A stretch of DNA of 64,000 nucleotides, from contig NZ_FOEN01000002.1 of NCBI RefSeq assembly GCF_900110675.1, forward strand, positions 62,001 to 126,000, given 5' to 3'. The position numbers and the translations under genes are program-made. Below are positions 25,601-34,017 of this stretch, piece after piece (the stretch's first letter is position 1; each line of letters begins with the position of its first letter). Under the pieces are notes generated by a model, which saw nothing but the letters and a program-made list of their open reading frames with translations, was not told the origin of the DNA and searched no databases. This DNA comes from Ignavigranum ruoffiae. GTDB lineage: Bacteria; Bacillota; Bacilli; Lactobacillales; Aerococcaceae.

Positions 25601-26486
25601 CCCAGATTTTCTCAAGACGTAAGTTATAATCACCCAAATCTTCTGGTGTGGTTAGGTTAGCATTAGAGCCAAAGCCCCCACCATTTCGTGAAGTATTACC
25701 TAGGATAAAGGTTTGCGCTGTTTGCCAAGCTTCTTCCATCAGAGCGTCATCGTATACCGCACGTAAATTAACCATAAGATCGGTATATGATAGATGATCA
25801 GGAATCTCGTCGCCTGTCTTTCCTTCTTGAATGAATTTAATAATGTTCAAGGCTTTAGTCACTGGTGAAAGTTGAGAGTAAAACTTATCTTTAATATTTA
25901 TCTTATTTAAAAGGAAATATTTAGTCTTCTTAGAGAAGGTTAAATCTCGACCCGCACCATCTGCTTTATTATTAAAGACATAAACGGTATGGCCATCGCC
26001 TATATGCACAAATCCAGTTGGACAATTCCATAAGCCACCACCATTACCACCACCAAATGAATCAATCCAAGTGGCTCGAGCAGTGTTTTCAGTAATCAAT
26101 AACTTATCAAGAATTTGAATACGTGGCGGGAATGAAACATAGACGCCACCACCAAAATTATTTGAACGGTTGTCCAAGATCATTGTTTTTACAAAGTGAA
26201 CAAAGTTAGTGTCTACATAGACACCTCCACCCACGGTAGAAGCCACATTCTTATAAATCAAGCCACCCTTTAATGAAGCTTCTGATTTATTTTCTTTGAG
26301 GTGCTTCTCGTAGTTTGCAGGAGTATTAGCATATTCGCGGTTGACAATGTTACTGAATTCACTCAAAAATTGATCAGAAACAGCAATTCCGCCACCAGAT
26401 CCAGAACGATTATTGGCCACAATCCCATCATTCAATGTTAATTTGGCCGCCGGATTGGAAGCGAGTATTTGATTTGTTATTAACAA
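22650..26486 (-). CDS. LPXTG wall-anchored adhesin, C-terminal fragment after a frameshift
   Basis: Larger part of a surface protein whose N-terminal part lies in another frame (26428-27642). The first codons here (TTG at 26486) are not a real start; the reading frame joins near 26440-26455. It begins with parallel beta-helix type repeats (KLTLNDGIVANNRSGSGGG), then several beta-rich domains, then four near-identical Cna-B type repeats of 86 residues, a proline-glutamate stalk (PEEPEEPEEPNEP), the sorting signal LPETG, a membrane helix and a basic tail (KRQSY). Each Cna-B repeat shows the lysine (EKEW), glutamate (TVQERP) and asparagine (LINEF) expected for an internal isopeptide bond. It is anchored by sortase to peptidoglycan and is a likely adhesin. 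Confidence 0.85.
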   Translation of the reverse strand: MLITNQILASNPAAKLTLNDGIVANNRSGSGGGIAVSDQFLSEFSNIVNREYANTPANYEKHLKENKSEASLKGGLIYKNVASTVGGGVYVDTNFVHFVKTMILDNRSNNFGGGVYVSFPPRIQILDKLLITENTARATWIDSFGGGNGGGLWNCPTGFVHIGDGHTVYVFNNKADGAGRDLTFSKKTKYFLLNKINIKDKFYSQLSPVTKALNIIKFIQEGKTGDEIPDHLSYTDLMVNLRAVYDDALMEEAWQTAQTFILGNTSRNGGGFGSNANLTTPEDLGDYNLRLEKIWDPSISSSVENKDVIVDIFIVPEDVDSQYVRDNYAKDPRLYKYGEITLNKDNQWSALFHQTPYADIEGLPANSLDKGLIFSAAELAKRGLKYLVIEQGNQYHVEVTERVQQDEQKIEAGHLVIKRIFSTDLGPDYDDEAEMPESKIYLYFKDQDQALTLIDHAELTEATQWQSLLKHPLLLNKINNIEYYGQDRAFIDYGEDWSKDIHGYGIHDSGYAVVLVRNADGTYTLRLPYLWIQDYDDTASSGFMAEQLVETSEIVQDASEHTFTLTNFEQTSLEVEKKWINEDKIPEKDFPKEVIVYLLKDGKKVVESYDQDGKPVYRQLILNKENQWQGRFDRLDPLALAQGKYSIEEATVDHFNGKYIEIPSKGKYIFRIEYADNYRPEAGLTDDGLIRLLPTNDHFKDFMGNIKLNLVVDDKIVESQEFVWDKIPHPVLDGEWLTQLNKSVIFGQEKPIELILNGQPLRIAEYVVESNVPGLTEYNFYLRKDADGLYRLYLPKLMIDGVAYSLFNVTNPTPNEHGSYPKVDLIQSDNTNGLTWQIKNTYKIDIEVEKEWINGPAEKPTITIDLLRNGEVVDTVELKDGETAYTWKDLPKWDEEGKEYTYTVQERPVDGYTSRQEGNKLINEFIIDLTQLAIEKEWINGPAEKPTITIDLLRDGKVVDTVELKDGETAYTWKDLPKWDEEGNEYTYTVQERPVDGYTSRQEGNKLINEFIIDLTQLAIEKEWINGPAEKPTITIDLLRNGKVVDTIELKDGETAYTWKDLPKWDEEGNEYTYTVQERPVDGYTSRQDGNKLINEFIIELTELGVKKVWINGPAEKPTITIDLLRDGEVVDTIELKDGETAYTWKDLPKWDAEGKKYLYTVAEHLLEGVEVVITGDMTQGFEITNKYPDPEQPDQPKDPEPEEPEEPEEPEEPNEPEEPEEPNEPQEPKIPEEPEIPVVKANVLPETGESDLELFAYSLFGLLFVGLGCVLIKRQSY
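22925..23950 (-). repeat. Four tandem 258-bp Cna-B repeats, followed by a Pro-Glu stalk
   Basis: Repeats of exactly 258 bases start on the minus strand near 23950, 23692, 23434 and 23176. The first three are almost identical at the DNA level; the fourth diverges after about 60 residues and ends with FEITNKYPDPEQ. High identity means the copy number can change by recombination. A run of EEP/NEP codons at about 22790-22915 follows. Confidence 0.88.
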
Positions 26487-27642
26487 TCAAACCACCATTC
26501 ATTTCGAAATAGGCAGTATCAGCCGAACCGAATAAACTCCCTACAAATACACCACCAGTGATTCCCCCATTGTTATTATCAATCAAGCCATTGTTCATCG
26601 TAAAACTAGCGCCTGGGTCAACATAGACAGCTCCAGCCGAGGTCGGACGAGTATAATCAGGGTCAATCTTTTCATAAGATGTATTCTGACTGATTCGTCC
26701 CCCATCCATAATCAATTGGCCACCTTTTTTAACTTTAATCGGCGCTGTATAACCATGATTGTTCTTACTTCCCATAAGAATAGCATTAATGATACGTAGC
26801 TTACCGCGGATATCCATCATGGTTCCTCGATCGTCAAAGGCAGTTTGAACCGAGCTATTGCCATCGATATATAAAGCGCTTTCTTTATCGCCCAAAATCA
26901 GTTCACCTATAACTTCGAACAAAGTATCGGTCACAAAGTTATCAGCCCGTCTAATTACAACAGCCCCTGATTCACGTGTCGGTAAAGGATTATTGGTTAA
27001 ATCACCAATCTTTATTGCTTCCTCTCCGCGACGTCGAGCTTCTTCAATGATTTCTCGTTGACTAGCTTCGCCACGGTTAGCTGCATCTGCTGGTTGTTCA
27101 ATCGCTTGCCAAGCTTCATCTGCTACTTTTGCATTATTAGCCGTTAAGGTAATCTGTTGATCCTTACCAATTCTCAGTTTCTCCGTTAAGTCAAAACTGT
27201 CCATAATCTTAATGGTGGTAGCTTCAGTGCCGGCTTCAGCAATCGCTTGCTTTAATTCTTCAAAAGTCCGCACTTCCACGACAGATGCATCTTCAACATT
27301 TGGACTTGGGTTCTCTTCAGCTGCTAAGCTACTATCTGCAGCAGGTGTTTCTTCCTCAGCGAGTATGTCCATCTCTGGGCTAGGGATTTCATCTTCTGCA
27401 GGCATCACTGGATCAGTTTGAGGAACAGCTTCCTCCTTACTGCCTGATTCTGGCTCTTCGGTCAACATTTCAGCAACAGGAATCCCTGAAGCTTCTTCGG
27501 GTTCAATTTCTAAAGCATTATTGACCGTTCCAACTTCTGGTTGTTCCACTAAATTGACTTCTTGAGCACTGACTATATTCATCGGAATAAAATACAAGAC
27601 CATCGTAAATAACACAAATAAACATCGTTTAAATCGATTCAT
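26428..27642 (-). CDS. LPXTG adhesin, N-terminal fragment with signal peptide
   Basis: A 404-residue frame: signal peptide at residues 1-27 (FVLFTMVLYFIPMNIVSAQ), an acidic Pro/Glu/Ala-rich region (about 28-125), then a beta-helix domain with repeated NGG.I..N units such as FTMNNGLIDNNNGG and FEMNGGLIVNNKSN. It terminates early at 26428 while the same beta-helix pattern continues in the -1 frame, so the two frames were once one gene of about 1660 codons. A single missing base near GGCGGCCAAATT would explain it. It could be a true inactivated gene, a phase state or a sequencing error. The 287 bases upstream (27643-27929) are AT-rich and hold only divergent promoters. Confidence 0.85.
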   Translation of the reverse strand: MNRFKRCLFVLFTMVLYFIPMNIVSAQEVNLVEQPEVGTVNNALEIEPEEASGIPVAEMLTEEPESGSKEEAVPQTDPVMPAEDEIPSPEMDILAEEETPAADSSLAAEENPSPNVEDASVVEVRTFEELKQAIAEAGTEATTIKIMDSFDLTEKLRIGKDQQITLTANNAKVADEAWQAIEQPADAANRGEASQREIIEEARRRGEEAIKIGDLTNNPLPTRESGAVVIRRADNFVTDTLFEVIGELILGDKESALYIDGNSSVQTAFDDRGTMMDIRGKLRIINAILMGSKNNHGYTAPIKVKKGGQLIMDGGRISQNTSYEKIDPDYTRPTSAGAVYVDPGASFTMNNGLIDNNNGGITGGVFVGSLFGSADTAYFEMNGGLIVNNKSNTRFQSGGQINIE

Positions 27643-27870
27643 GTCATTTCTCCTTTCTATTAAATATTTAGAATAAAGCCAAAAAAGCCACCAATAGATT
27701 TACCCAAAAATAAACCCACAATGACTACCCAACTTCATTCTATAATAATATTATCACATAATAATTATTTATTCAGTAATAAATTTATATTTCTGCCAAT
27801 TATTAACCGATTTAATAGTTGATAAAATTTGCACATGTAGCTGATTTAATCCATAGGGAATACCTTATCT

Positions 27871-27900
27871 TTGGTATTAACTTTACGCTTCAGTTATACT
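27871..27900 (+). promoter_or_regulatory. Promoter of the DUF6612-like gene
   Basis: TTGGTA (27871-27876), 18-base spacer, TATACT (27895-27900), 29 bases before the ATG at 27930, which follows AAAGGAG. Confidence 0.55.
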
Positions 27901-27929
27901 CAATTTAATCGAAGGAAAGGAGCTTTTAA

Positions 27930-28736
27930 ATGAAAAAACTACTGAAAAGTATTGTCTGTTTCTTAATATTCAGCCTAAGCATAAATCTAGCTCAGACTGC
28001 TTACGGCCAAGATGAGGCTTTTGATTTAAGTCAGTATAGTGAGAGTAATATGGATGTCAAGGAATTTTCCGATAAAATCAGCCAGGCCGCTAACGAAATT
28101 GAAAATGTCGAAGAAGATATTAATGTTGATATTCTCGTAGAAACAGCTGAAGATGAAGATCAATCTAACTTAACGGGAAACTTTAAACTATTATATGATC
28201 AAACACAAAGTTTAGCGTCAGTCATTCTAAACGTAGAAGTAGACGATGGCAATCAGCTTCAAAAAAACCAAGTATATATGCCCAATGGTGAAAAAAGTCT
28301 TTGGATCCGCGAAGATAGCCAAGATAATTGGACTAATCAAACACCAGCAGGCCCGCTTGACCAATACCATTCCAAGCCCAATTATCTTCTAGTCTTAGAC
28401 ACAATTCTAGACTTACAAGACGATCTAAAGATTCTAGAAAATGAAGATGCTTACGTTCTGACTCCAAAAGATGATTCGGTTGATTTATTTCACGCTTTTC
28501 AAGACCATTATGATCTTAAATTCGACGGAAATCCGAACGACTTAGATCAACAAGCCATCTTTATCTTTGACAAGGATAATTTTAACCTAAGCCAGGTCCA
28601 TCTTAAATTCTTCTTTGAAACGGAGGAAGGACGACTGAATATGGACGTCTTAACGGATTTCTCCAATTGGAACCAACTCGACCCTAGTATCTTTGAACAA
28701 AATCCTGAAGAAGCCACCATTGAATCATCATTCTAA
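27930..28736 (+). CDS. Secreted DUF6612/LppX-like protein
   Basis: A 268-residue protein with a signal peptide (SIVCFLIFSLSINLAQTAYGQ, cleavage near residue 26). There is a cysteine at residue 10 but no lipobox, so it should be secreted. The mature part is acidic and beta-strand rich, with alternating hydrophobic strands (FKLLYDQTQSLASVILNVEV; QVYMPNGEKSLWIRE) like the DUF6612 and LppX/LolA-like folds that bind lipids. I assign the family by overall pattern, not by a single motif. It is a single-gene unit convergent with the LanFEG-like transporter. Confidence 0.55.
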   Translation: MKKLLKSIVCFLIFSLSINLAQTAYGQDEAFDLSQYSESNMDVKEFSDKISQAANEIENVEEDINVDILVETAEDEDQSNLTGNFKLLYDQTQSLASVILNVEVDDGNQLQKNQVYMPNGEKSLWIREDSQDNWTNQTPAGPLDQYHSKPNYLLVLDTILDLQDDLKILENEDAYVLTPKDDSVDLFHAFQDHYDLKFDGNPNDLDQQAIFIFDKDNFNLSQVHLKFFFETEEGRLNMDVLTDFSNWNQLDPSIFEQNPEEATIESSF

Positions 28737-28803
28737 TAATTATTTTTTTGACTTGTTTAGTTATTTAATAATCTGTTTTATGCCTTATCGCCAATAAATC
28801 TAC

Positions 28804-28947
28804 AAAAGACCGAATGACAAATACAGAAATAAGGGAACCTCCTCCACATTATTTACTTGGTATAATATTTCAAGCAATGTCTGTAGAGTCCTAATCCACT
28901 AGGAAATTGTTAACCCTATTCTGATTGATTATACTTCGGTCCTTTTT
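28804..28947. repeat. Long imperfect palindrome between convergent genes
   Basis: AAAAGACCGA (28804-28813) pairs with TCGGTCCTTTT (28937-28947), and CAGAAATAAGGG pairs with CCCTATTCTG further in. The element is about 144 bases and lies between the DUF6612-like gene and the ABC permease, so it may terminate both. Confidence 0.55.
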
Positions 28948-28981
28948 CAATTGCTTTTAATAACATCGATCTGAATATTCT

Positions 28982-29725
28982 TTATTTTCTTAATTTTCTA
29001 AAATAGGCTATTTGCAGATAATAGAATAGTACAAAAATCAGCAGACTAGTAGCAATCATCTTGAACCACTCCGCCCCACTAACATCAATATTTGGATATT
29101 GATTATTCATGGCTAAAGATAATTTCGCTGAGACAAATAAATAAGAGAGAATTTCAATTCTTTGCTGACTGGCCAAGAAGAAAGACAAAATCCCAGTAGC
29201 TAAAGATATTGCCACGGGAATGGCAAAACTATCAAATCTGAGTGATAAATAGGATTGGATACACATCATGACTACTGAAAATAAGGTGACCCAGCCCAAC
29301 CAGCCCGCTATACCCAAAGGCATGGCTGATTCAAAATTAAATAGACTCCCAGCACTAAAGTAAAGAAGGATAAACCATAATTGACTGAGACAAATCACAA
29401 TGAACGCCGTCATAATTTTGGCTAGAATAATTTGTCCTTCTGAATAGGCTGCTGAAAGTAGGAGTCGTATGCCATGATGGCGATGTTCTTGTCGCCAAAT
29501 GAACGCTAAACACAGTCCTACAACAAAAGGATAGAAGAAGGAACCATAAAATAGAAAGACTTGCGTCCATAAGCTAACCCATTCTCGCTGTAAAATAGCT
29601 TGATTATAGGAAAAATTAATACTACCAAAAATCACGGCAAACAAAGGGAGTCCAATTAAAGGAAGATATATTTTGGATTGCTTTAATTTCAAAAATTCAA
29701 GTCTGATTAAATTCATTTTATTCAC
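28982..29725 (-). CDS. ABC-2 type permease, lantibiotic-immunity (LanG-like) subunit
   Basis: A 247-residue membrane protein with six predicted helices and an N-terminal start MNLIRLEFLKLKQSK, typical of ABC-2 immunity permeases of the LanE/LanG (MutE/EpiE, MutG) group. It follows its sister permease with an 8-base overlap. Together with the E-loop ATPase at 30455 it should expel a lantibiotic or related peptide from the membrane. It is the last gene of the operon. Confidence 0.75.
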   Translation of the reverse strand: MNKMNLIRLEFLKLKQSKIYLPLIGLPLFAVIFGSINFSYNQAILQREWVSLWTQVFLFYGSFFYPFVVGLCLAFIWRQEHRHHGIRLLLSAAYSEGQIILAKIMTAFIVICLSQLWFILLYFSAGSLFNFESAMPLGIAGWLGWVTLFSVVMMCIQSYLSLRFDSFAIPVAISLATGILSFFLASQQRIEILSYLFVSAKLSLAMNNQYPNIDVSGAEWFKMIATSLLIFVLFYYLQIAYFRKLRK

Positions 29726-30458
29726 CTACCTTCGTTTTTTGGCCGAAATACACGCCGAGAATACCGAGAAGGAATCCAGCTAGGATTGGATAGAAAGTGA
29801 AATTTCGTAAATGGTATTGGAAAGTTTCACCAACTCTTTCTGCATCAAGGCGCATCAATAATATATACCAGGCATAGGGTATGACATAAGTCATCAATTC
29901 TGAAATTAACATTACCGCGATTCCAATTAATGAACCAAAGATAGCTCCAGCCATATTAGCCAAAGGATTCTCAAATTTTAGGGCCAAATAATAATGAACG
30001 CCACTTAAAGCAAAATTCACCGCCACAGTTCCTAAATAATAATAAGCTATTTCAATCGCAGAAAGACTAAAGGGAACTGAATAAACCATTAGTATGCCAA
30101 AAATTATTAAATACATCAGGCTAGTAAATAGCCAGAGAACCCCCTGCAAATACCAAAACTTAACTTGGTTCACCGTCTGAACCGACAAACCACTGGTATA
30201 AATTATTTTCCACATATTGTGTTTAGCTTCCTGTTGAATGCCAATATTATAGATACTGGCAATTAATAATGGATTAACAATAATTGCCAAGAGACTCAAG
30301 GCATCAAAGACTTTGTATATCGTAAAATGATTAATATCACCCATTATTTGTAAAAATACAATGAAAAGATTGATAAGTATCATTCCGATAAAAAGAATCA
30401 CAAAATAGAATAAAGAATATTTTTTAGCTTCTAATTGAAATAATTGACCTAAATTCAT
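29718..30458 (-). CDS. ABC-2 type permease, lantibiotic-immunity (LanE-like) subunit
   Basis: A 246-residue six-helix membrane protein beginning LGQLFQLEAKKYSLFYFVIL. It resembles the other permease in length and layout, as expected for a LanE/LanG pair. Its ATG overlaps the ATPase gene stop by 4 bases. No lantibiotic biosynthesis genes are visible in the window, so the target peptide may come from competitors or hosts. Confidence 0.75.
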   Translation of the reverse strand: MNLGQLFQLEAKKYSLFYFVILFIGMILINLFIVFLQIMGDINHFTIYKVFDALSLLAIIVNPLLIASIYNIGIQQEAKHNMWKIIYTSGLSVQTVNQVKFWYLQGVLWLFTSLMYLIIFGILMVYSVPFSLSAIEIAYYYLGTVAVNFALSGVHYYLALKFENPLANMAGAIFGSLIGIAVMLISELMTYVIPYAWYILLMRLDAERVGETFQYHLRNFTFYPILAGFLLGILGVYFGQKTKVGE

Positions 30459-31375
30459 TGAATCCCTCCTGACAGACTCTTGTCAGCAGTGAATTCTATA
30501 AATAGTTCTTCTAAAGAACGAACATTTTCATAAAGTCGATAAACCTCAATTCCAGCTTGAACCAATTGCTGATTCATTTGAGCCACTCTGGCATCTTCTT
30601 GATAAGGCAGTTGGATTTCATCAGCTTGGATTGATTGGTTCGGCAGATTCAGTAAAGAACATGCCAATTCATTATCAGATGTTTTTATACAAAAGCTACG
30701 CCGCTGGTGATGTTTAAAATTCTCTATCGTCCCTTGATACAAAAGTTCTCCCTGGGCTAAGATTCCTATCTGACTGGCCATCTTCTCAATCTCATCCAAG
30801 GCATGCGATGACACCATAACGGTTGTCTGATAACAATCGGGCAAACTTTTGACTAAACGACGAATTTCATCTTTGGCCTGGGGGTCTAAGCCGTTGGTCG
30901 GTTCGTCCAAAATCACCAAAGGAGGACGGCCCATGATAGCCATGGCTATCGCTAAACGCTGCTTCATCCCAAGGGAATAATGTTTAACTTTCTTCTTTAC
31001 CTGGCCGGACAAGCCGACAATTTCAAGCGCCTCTTCAATAACTTGCGCTGGTAATCTCTTCATTTGACTGACAATCTCTAAATTTTCGGGTCCAGTTAAA
31101 TTCTCGTAATAAGAGGGTTCTTCAATCAAAGCCCCAATCCTTTGCATGAGGGCTTGACGGTCTTGGTTTTGTCGATCTTGCCCGAATAAATGAACAGCTC
31201 CACTGGTAGCTTCTTGTAAGCCACATATAATCTTCATAATGGTTGATTTACCTGCTCCATTCGGACCAATCAGTCCGTAAACTTCGCCTTGTTGAATGAC
31301 CAGCTGATCGATATCGACGACTTTTTGTTGCTGAAACGACTTGGTCAAATGTTCAAGTCTGACAATTTCTTTCAT
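30455..31375 (-). CDS. Lantibiotic-immunity ABC transporter ATP-binding protein (LanF-like)
   Basis: A 306-residue ATPase: Walker A GPNGAGKST near residue 38, signature YSLGMKQRLAIA near 135, Walker B LVILDEPTNGLDP near 155 and histidine SSHALDE. In place of the usual Q-loop glutamine it has glutamate (GALIEEPSYY), the E-loop typical of LanF-type immunity ATPases such as NisF. Start taken at ATG 31375 with GAGGTG 6 bases upstream rather than the GTG at 31384. The operon is divergent from a two-component system, an arrangement seen for peptide-sensing resistance modules such as C. difficile CprABC-RK. Confidence 0.85.
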   Translation of the reverse strand: MKEIVRLEHLTKSFQQQKVVDIDQLVIQQGEVYGLIGPNGAGKSTIMKIICGLQEATSGAVHLFGQDRQNQDRQALMQRIGALIEEPSYYENLTGPENLEIVSQMKRLPAQVIEEALEIVGLSGQVKKKVKHYSLGMKQRLAIAMAIMGRPPLVILDEPTNGLDPQAKDEIRRLVKSLPDCYQTTVMVSSHALDEIEKMASQIGILAQGELLYQGTIENFKHHQRRSFCIKTSDNELACSLLNLPNQSIQADEIQLPYQEDARVAQMNQQLVQAGIEVYRLYENVRSLEELFIEFTADKSLSGGIQ

Positions 31376-31513
31376 TCTTATCACCTCGTATTCAGCTTAA
31401 CTCATAAATCATAAATCCAGCTAAATTCTACCTTAATTTTCCCTTAAATCGGTCAGAATCAGTCAATGTTAATCCTTTACCATGATATACTAAGAGAAAG
31501 GAGGGACTTATCC

Positions 31514-32206
31514 GTGAACTATTATCAACGCCGTCTATTATTGGTCGAGGATCACCAAGAGATTGCTCAATTTATTCGTCAAAGTTTAATACAAGCCGGT
31601 TTCCAATCGATTAATTGGAAAGCAGATTTCCAATCCGCCCTTCTAGCACTGGACCAAGAGGCTTTCGATTTAGCCATACTAGATATCATGCTTCCTGATG
31701 GAAATGGCTATGACCTTCTACAATATATTCGTCAAAGTTCGCGTATGCCCGTCCTCTTCTTATCGGCCGTATCAGATATTGAACAACAATATAAAGGCTT
31801 TGAATTAGGTGCTGACGATTATATTGTCAAACCCTTTAAGACACGTGACTTGGTTCTGCGGATTCGTTCCTTGCTTAAACGAGCCTATCCAGAAGCCAGA
31901 AATTGGATTCAAATTGGCAACCGCAGAGTTGACTTTAGTCGGGCAATCATTATTCATCAACAAGAAGAAATTCCTTTAACCGCCAAAGAATATGCTATTC
32001 TTAAGGTATTAGCGGACCAACCTAACCGGATAGTAAGCTTTGACCAAATAATGATACAAGTCTGGGGGCATGCCTATGAGGGCTATCAGAATAGCTTGAT
32101 GGCTCATATCCATAAAATTCGCCAAAAAATCGAAAATAACCCCACTGAACCTAAGTATCTATTGACAATGAAAGGCTTAGGCTACAAATTAAATTTGGAG
32201 CGATAA
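31514..32206 (+). CDS. OmpR-family response regulator
   Basis: GTG at 31514, 9 bases after AAAGGAGG, is the best start; the frame is open to 31466 but without a ribosome site. The 230-residue product has a receiver domain (VEDHQE near residue 10, phosphoacceptor in AILDIMLPDGNGY near 52, KPF near 102) and a winged-helix domain (about 130-228) with EYAILKVLADQ and HIHKIRQKIE. It is divergent from the LanFEG-like operon by about 140 bases and probably activates it in response to antimicrobial peptides. Confidence 0.9.
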   Translation: MNYYQRRLLLVEDHQEIAQFIRQSLIQAGFQSINWKADFQSALLALDQEAFDLAILDIMLPDGNGYDLLQYIRQSSRMPVLFLSAVSDIEQQYKGFELGADDYIVKPFKTRDLVLRIRSLLKRAYPEARNWIQIGNRRVDFSRAIIIHQQEEIPLTAKEYAILKVLADQPNRIVSFDQIMIQVWGHAYEGYQNSLMAHIHKIRQKIENNPTEPKYLLTMKGLGYKLNLER

Positions 32207-32209
32207 AAT

Positions 32210-33535
32210 ATGTCTACGTTCAAATACTTAACCCGCTTGATTGCCCAATCAACTCTGACCATCTTGCTGGTCTTTATTACCAGTTTGGCCATTTTTATAG
32301 CTGCTGTTTTTTTCCTCTTGGTGCAAGATTATCATACTAATCATCATCCAAATCAAATCCAGGTTCAACTAATAAATGATACTCAGGAATTAGAACTCAC
32401 CAAAAGCAATAAAGATCTCTTAAGAAAAGAAAAAATTTGGCTGATGGAACTTAATCAAGAAGGACAGATCGTCCAATCGTTTGATCTGCCAGATAACTTA
32501 AAGCGAGATTATCAACTGAATGATGTCGTTCGCTTTACCCGCTGGTATTTAGAAGATTATCCCGTCTTCTCTTACCCTATCAATCAACACTTGTTAGTCC
32601 TAGGTTACCCCAAACACAGCTTTGATAAATTTCCGATGAATTATTATCGTTTAACCAAATTAAAGGGTTTGTTTTTGCTGGGTTTAATATGTTTCGCCAT
32701 TTTTGCCCTTGGTTTATATATCATATATTTACGAAACCGATTATCTTTGAACCAAGAACTTGCGCCAATCAATCAAGCTATTCAAGATTTACAAAATCAA
32801 CAAGACATTTCCTTGAATGAAGTCGGTAGCTTTAGCGAAATCAAACGTACGCTTAATCAAACTGCTCAAGTTATCCAAGACCATCGCAAGCAAAAAGATC
32901 ATTGGATTCGTGGTGTAAGTCATGATTTACGAAACCCTTTGACACTTATTCTCCAACATAGTGACAACTTGGCAAATAAAATAAAGGATGCCAACGACCT
33001 GCAACAAATTGAAAAGCAAGTCCAAAATATGCAAGATATTATAGAAAATTTAAATTTATCCTATATCTTGGATCAACAAGAGCTCCAGCAACAAATTGAA
33101 TCTGTCTCTTTTAATCAAATACTACGAACTATCCTGACTGACTTTATTAACACATATCCCGACCTGGCTATTGATTATCAAATAGTGGACCAAGAAATTT
33201 ATATCCAAGCCATTCCTTCCCTTATTCAACGTGCCATTAATAACATACTCTACAACTCTATTAAGCATAACCAAGAAGTGACTATAAATATTCAGCAAAG
33301 AATTGAAAACAATCAGATTCAACTAGATATCATAGATAATGGGACCATCACGCTTCAACAAGTCGAAAAGTTAAATCATAAAACTGACAACTACGAGAAC
33401 CATGGCCTCGGCAGTCTGATCAGTCAACAAATTATCCGCCTACACCATGGAACGATGAAATATTTTTATCAAGACCCTGGTCTAAAAGTTAGTCTCCGAC
33501 TACCCCTAGCTCGAGAAAAACAAAATAATTCTTGA
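32210..33535 (+). CDS. Sensor histidine kinase paired with the response regulator
   Basis: A 441-residue kinase starting 3 bases after the regulator stop. Two membrane helices (about 14-38 and 148-168) enclose an extracellular region of about 110 residues. The H-box is GVSHDLRNPLTLILQHS near 240, the N-box INNILYNSIKHNQ near 345, and a G2-like NHGLGSLISQQIIRLHHG near 395; the G1 segment (DNGTI) is shortened. The pair should sense a peptide or cell-envelope signal. Its last codons overlap the promoter of the next operon. Confidence 0.88.
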   Translation: MSTFKYLTRLIAQSTLTILLVFITSLAIFIAAVFFLLVQDYHTNHHPNQIQVQLINDTQELELTKSNKDLLRKEKIWLMELNQEGQIVQSFDLPDNLKRDYQLNDVVRFTRWYLEDYPVFSYPINQHLLVLGYPKHSFDKFPMNYYRLTKLKGLFLLGLICFAIFALGLYIIYLRNRLSLNQELAPINQAIQDLQNQQDISLNEVGSFSEIKRTLNQTAQVIQDHRKQKDHWIRGVSHDLRNPLTLILQHSDNLANKIKDANDLQQIEKQVQNMQDIIENLNLSYILDQQELQQQIESVSFNQILRTILTDFINTYPDLAIDYQIVDQEIYIQAIPSLIQRAINNILYNSIKHNQEVTINIQQRIENNQIQLDIIDNGTITLQQVEKLNHKTDNYENHGLGSLISQQIIRLHHGTMKYFYQDPGLKVSLRLPLAREKQNNS

Positions 33536-33578
33536 CAGGTCATAAACGATTTAGTAGGATAATTAGTAATTGTTACTA
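33532..33578 (+). promoter_or_regulatory. Strong promoter with a Zur-like operator
   Basis: TTGACA (33532-33537), 17-base spacer and TAGGAT (33555-33560) form a near-consensus promoter that starts inside the stop region of the kinase gene. At the predicted transcript start lies TAGTAATTGTTACTA (33564-33578), a palindrome agreeing with the Gram-positive Zur box TCGTAATNATTACGA at 11 of 14 specified positions. A repressor here would block the 133-residue gene and rpmF. Confidence 0.6.
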
Positions 33579-33600
33579 TTATTTGATTGGAGAAATTATC

Positions 33601-34002
33601 ATGGATGCTTACTTTACCTATCCCGAATTAGTTGAAGAAGCCTATAGCTTTTACCAAAATTCCGATATAGAGATCGATAAACTCAGTCTTTGGCGGAATA
33701 TGGTCGATTTAGGGATCCTCGATGGTCTAGGACAACCGACCTCGGCAGCCATAAATTCTGGTCTAGTCCGTGAATTTATCGAAGAAGAAAATCTTAGCCT
33801 GGCGGAATTCAAAGAAGTCTATCCAGTTTTTGATCGTTATTCGGATCAATTCTTTATCTTTCAGGACGGCTTCTGGCAAGTCCATGCTGATTTGCTTGAC
33901 CTTATCCAAATAGATATTGAAGATGGTAGCCTTTCAGCACCAGAGGTGATGGAACTGGAAGCCTATTTCAACAATCAGATTGATGACATATTTAAAGATT
34001 AA
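33601..34002 (+). CDS. Unknown 133-residue acidic protein, first gene of the Zur-like operon
   Basis: ATG at 33601 follows TTGGAGAAATTATC with a GGAG site; the frame is open back to 33532 but that part overlaps the promoter. The product is strongly acidic, soluble and mostly helical, with aromatic-rich patches (AYFTYPELVEEAYSFY; FDRYSDQFFIFQDGFW). It lacks cysteine, has one histidine, and no signal peptide. I recognise no family. It is followed 15 bases later by rpmF, and shares its promoter and putative Zur site, so a role in zinc limitation or translation is possible. Confidence 0.7.
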   Translation: MDAYFTYPELVEEAYSFYQNSDIEIDKLSLWRNMVDLGILDGLGQPTSAAINSGLVREFIEEENLSLAEFKEVYPVFDRYSDQFFIFQDGFWQVHADLLDLIQIDIEDGSLSAPEVMELEAYFNNQIDDIFKD

Positions 34003-34017
34003 AGGAGCGAAAAATAT

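Noticed and set aside
27735-27770. Fur/PerR-like box before the adhesin gene
   Set aside because: The stretch is so AT-rich that partial matches to TGATAATNATTATCA arise easily, and the spacing is wrong.
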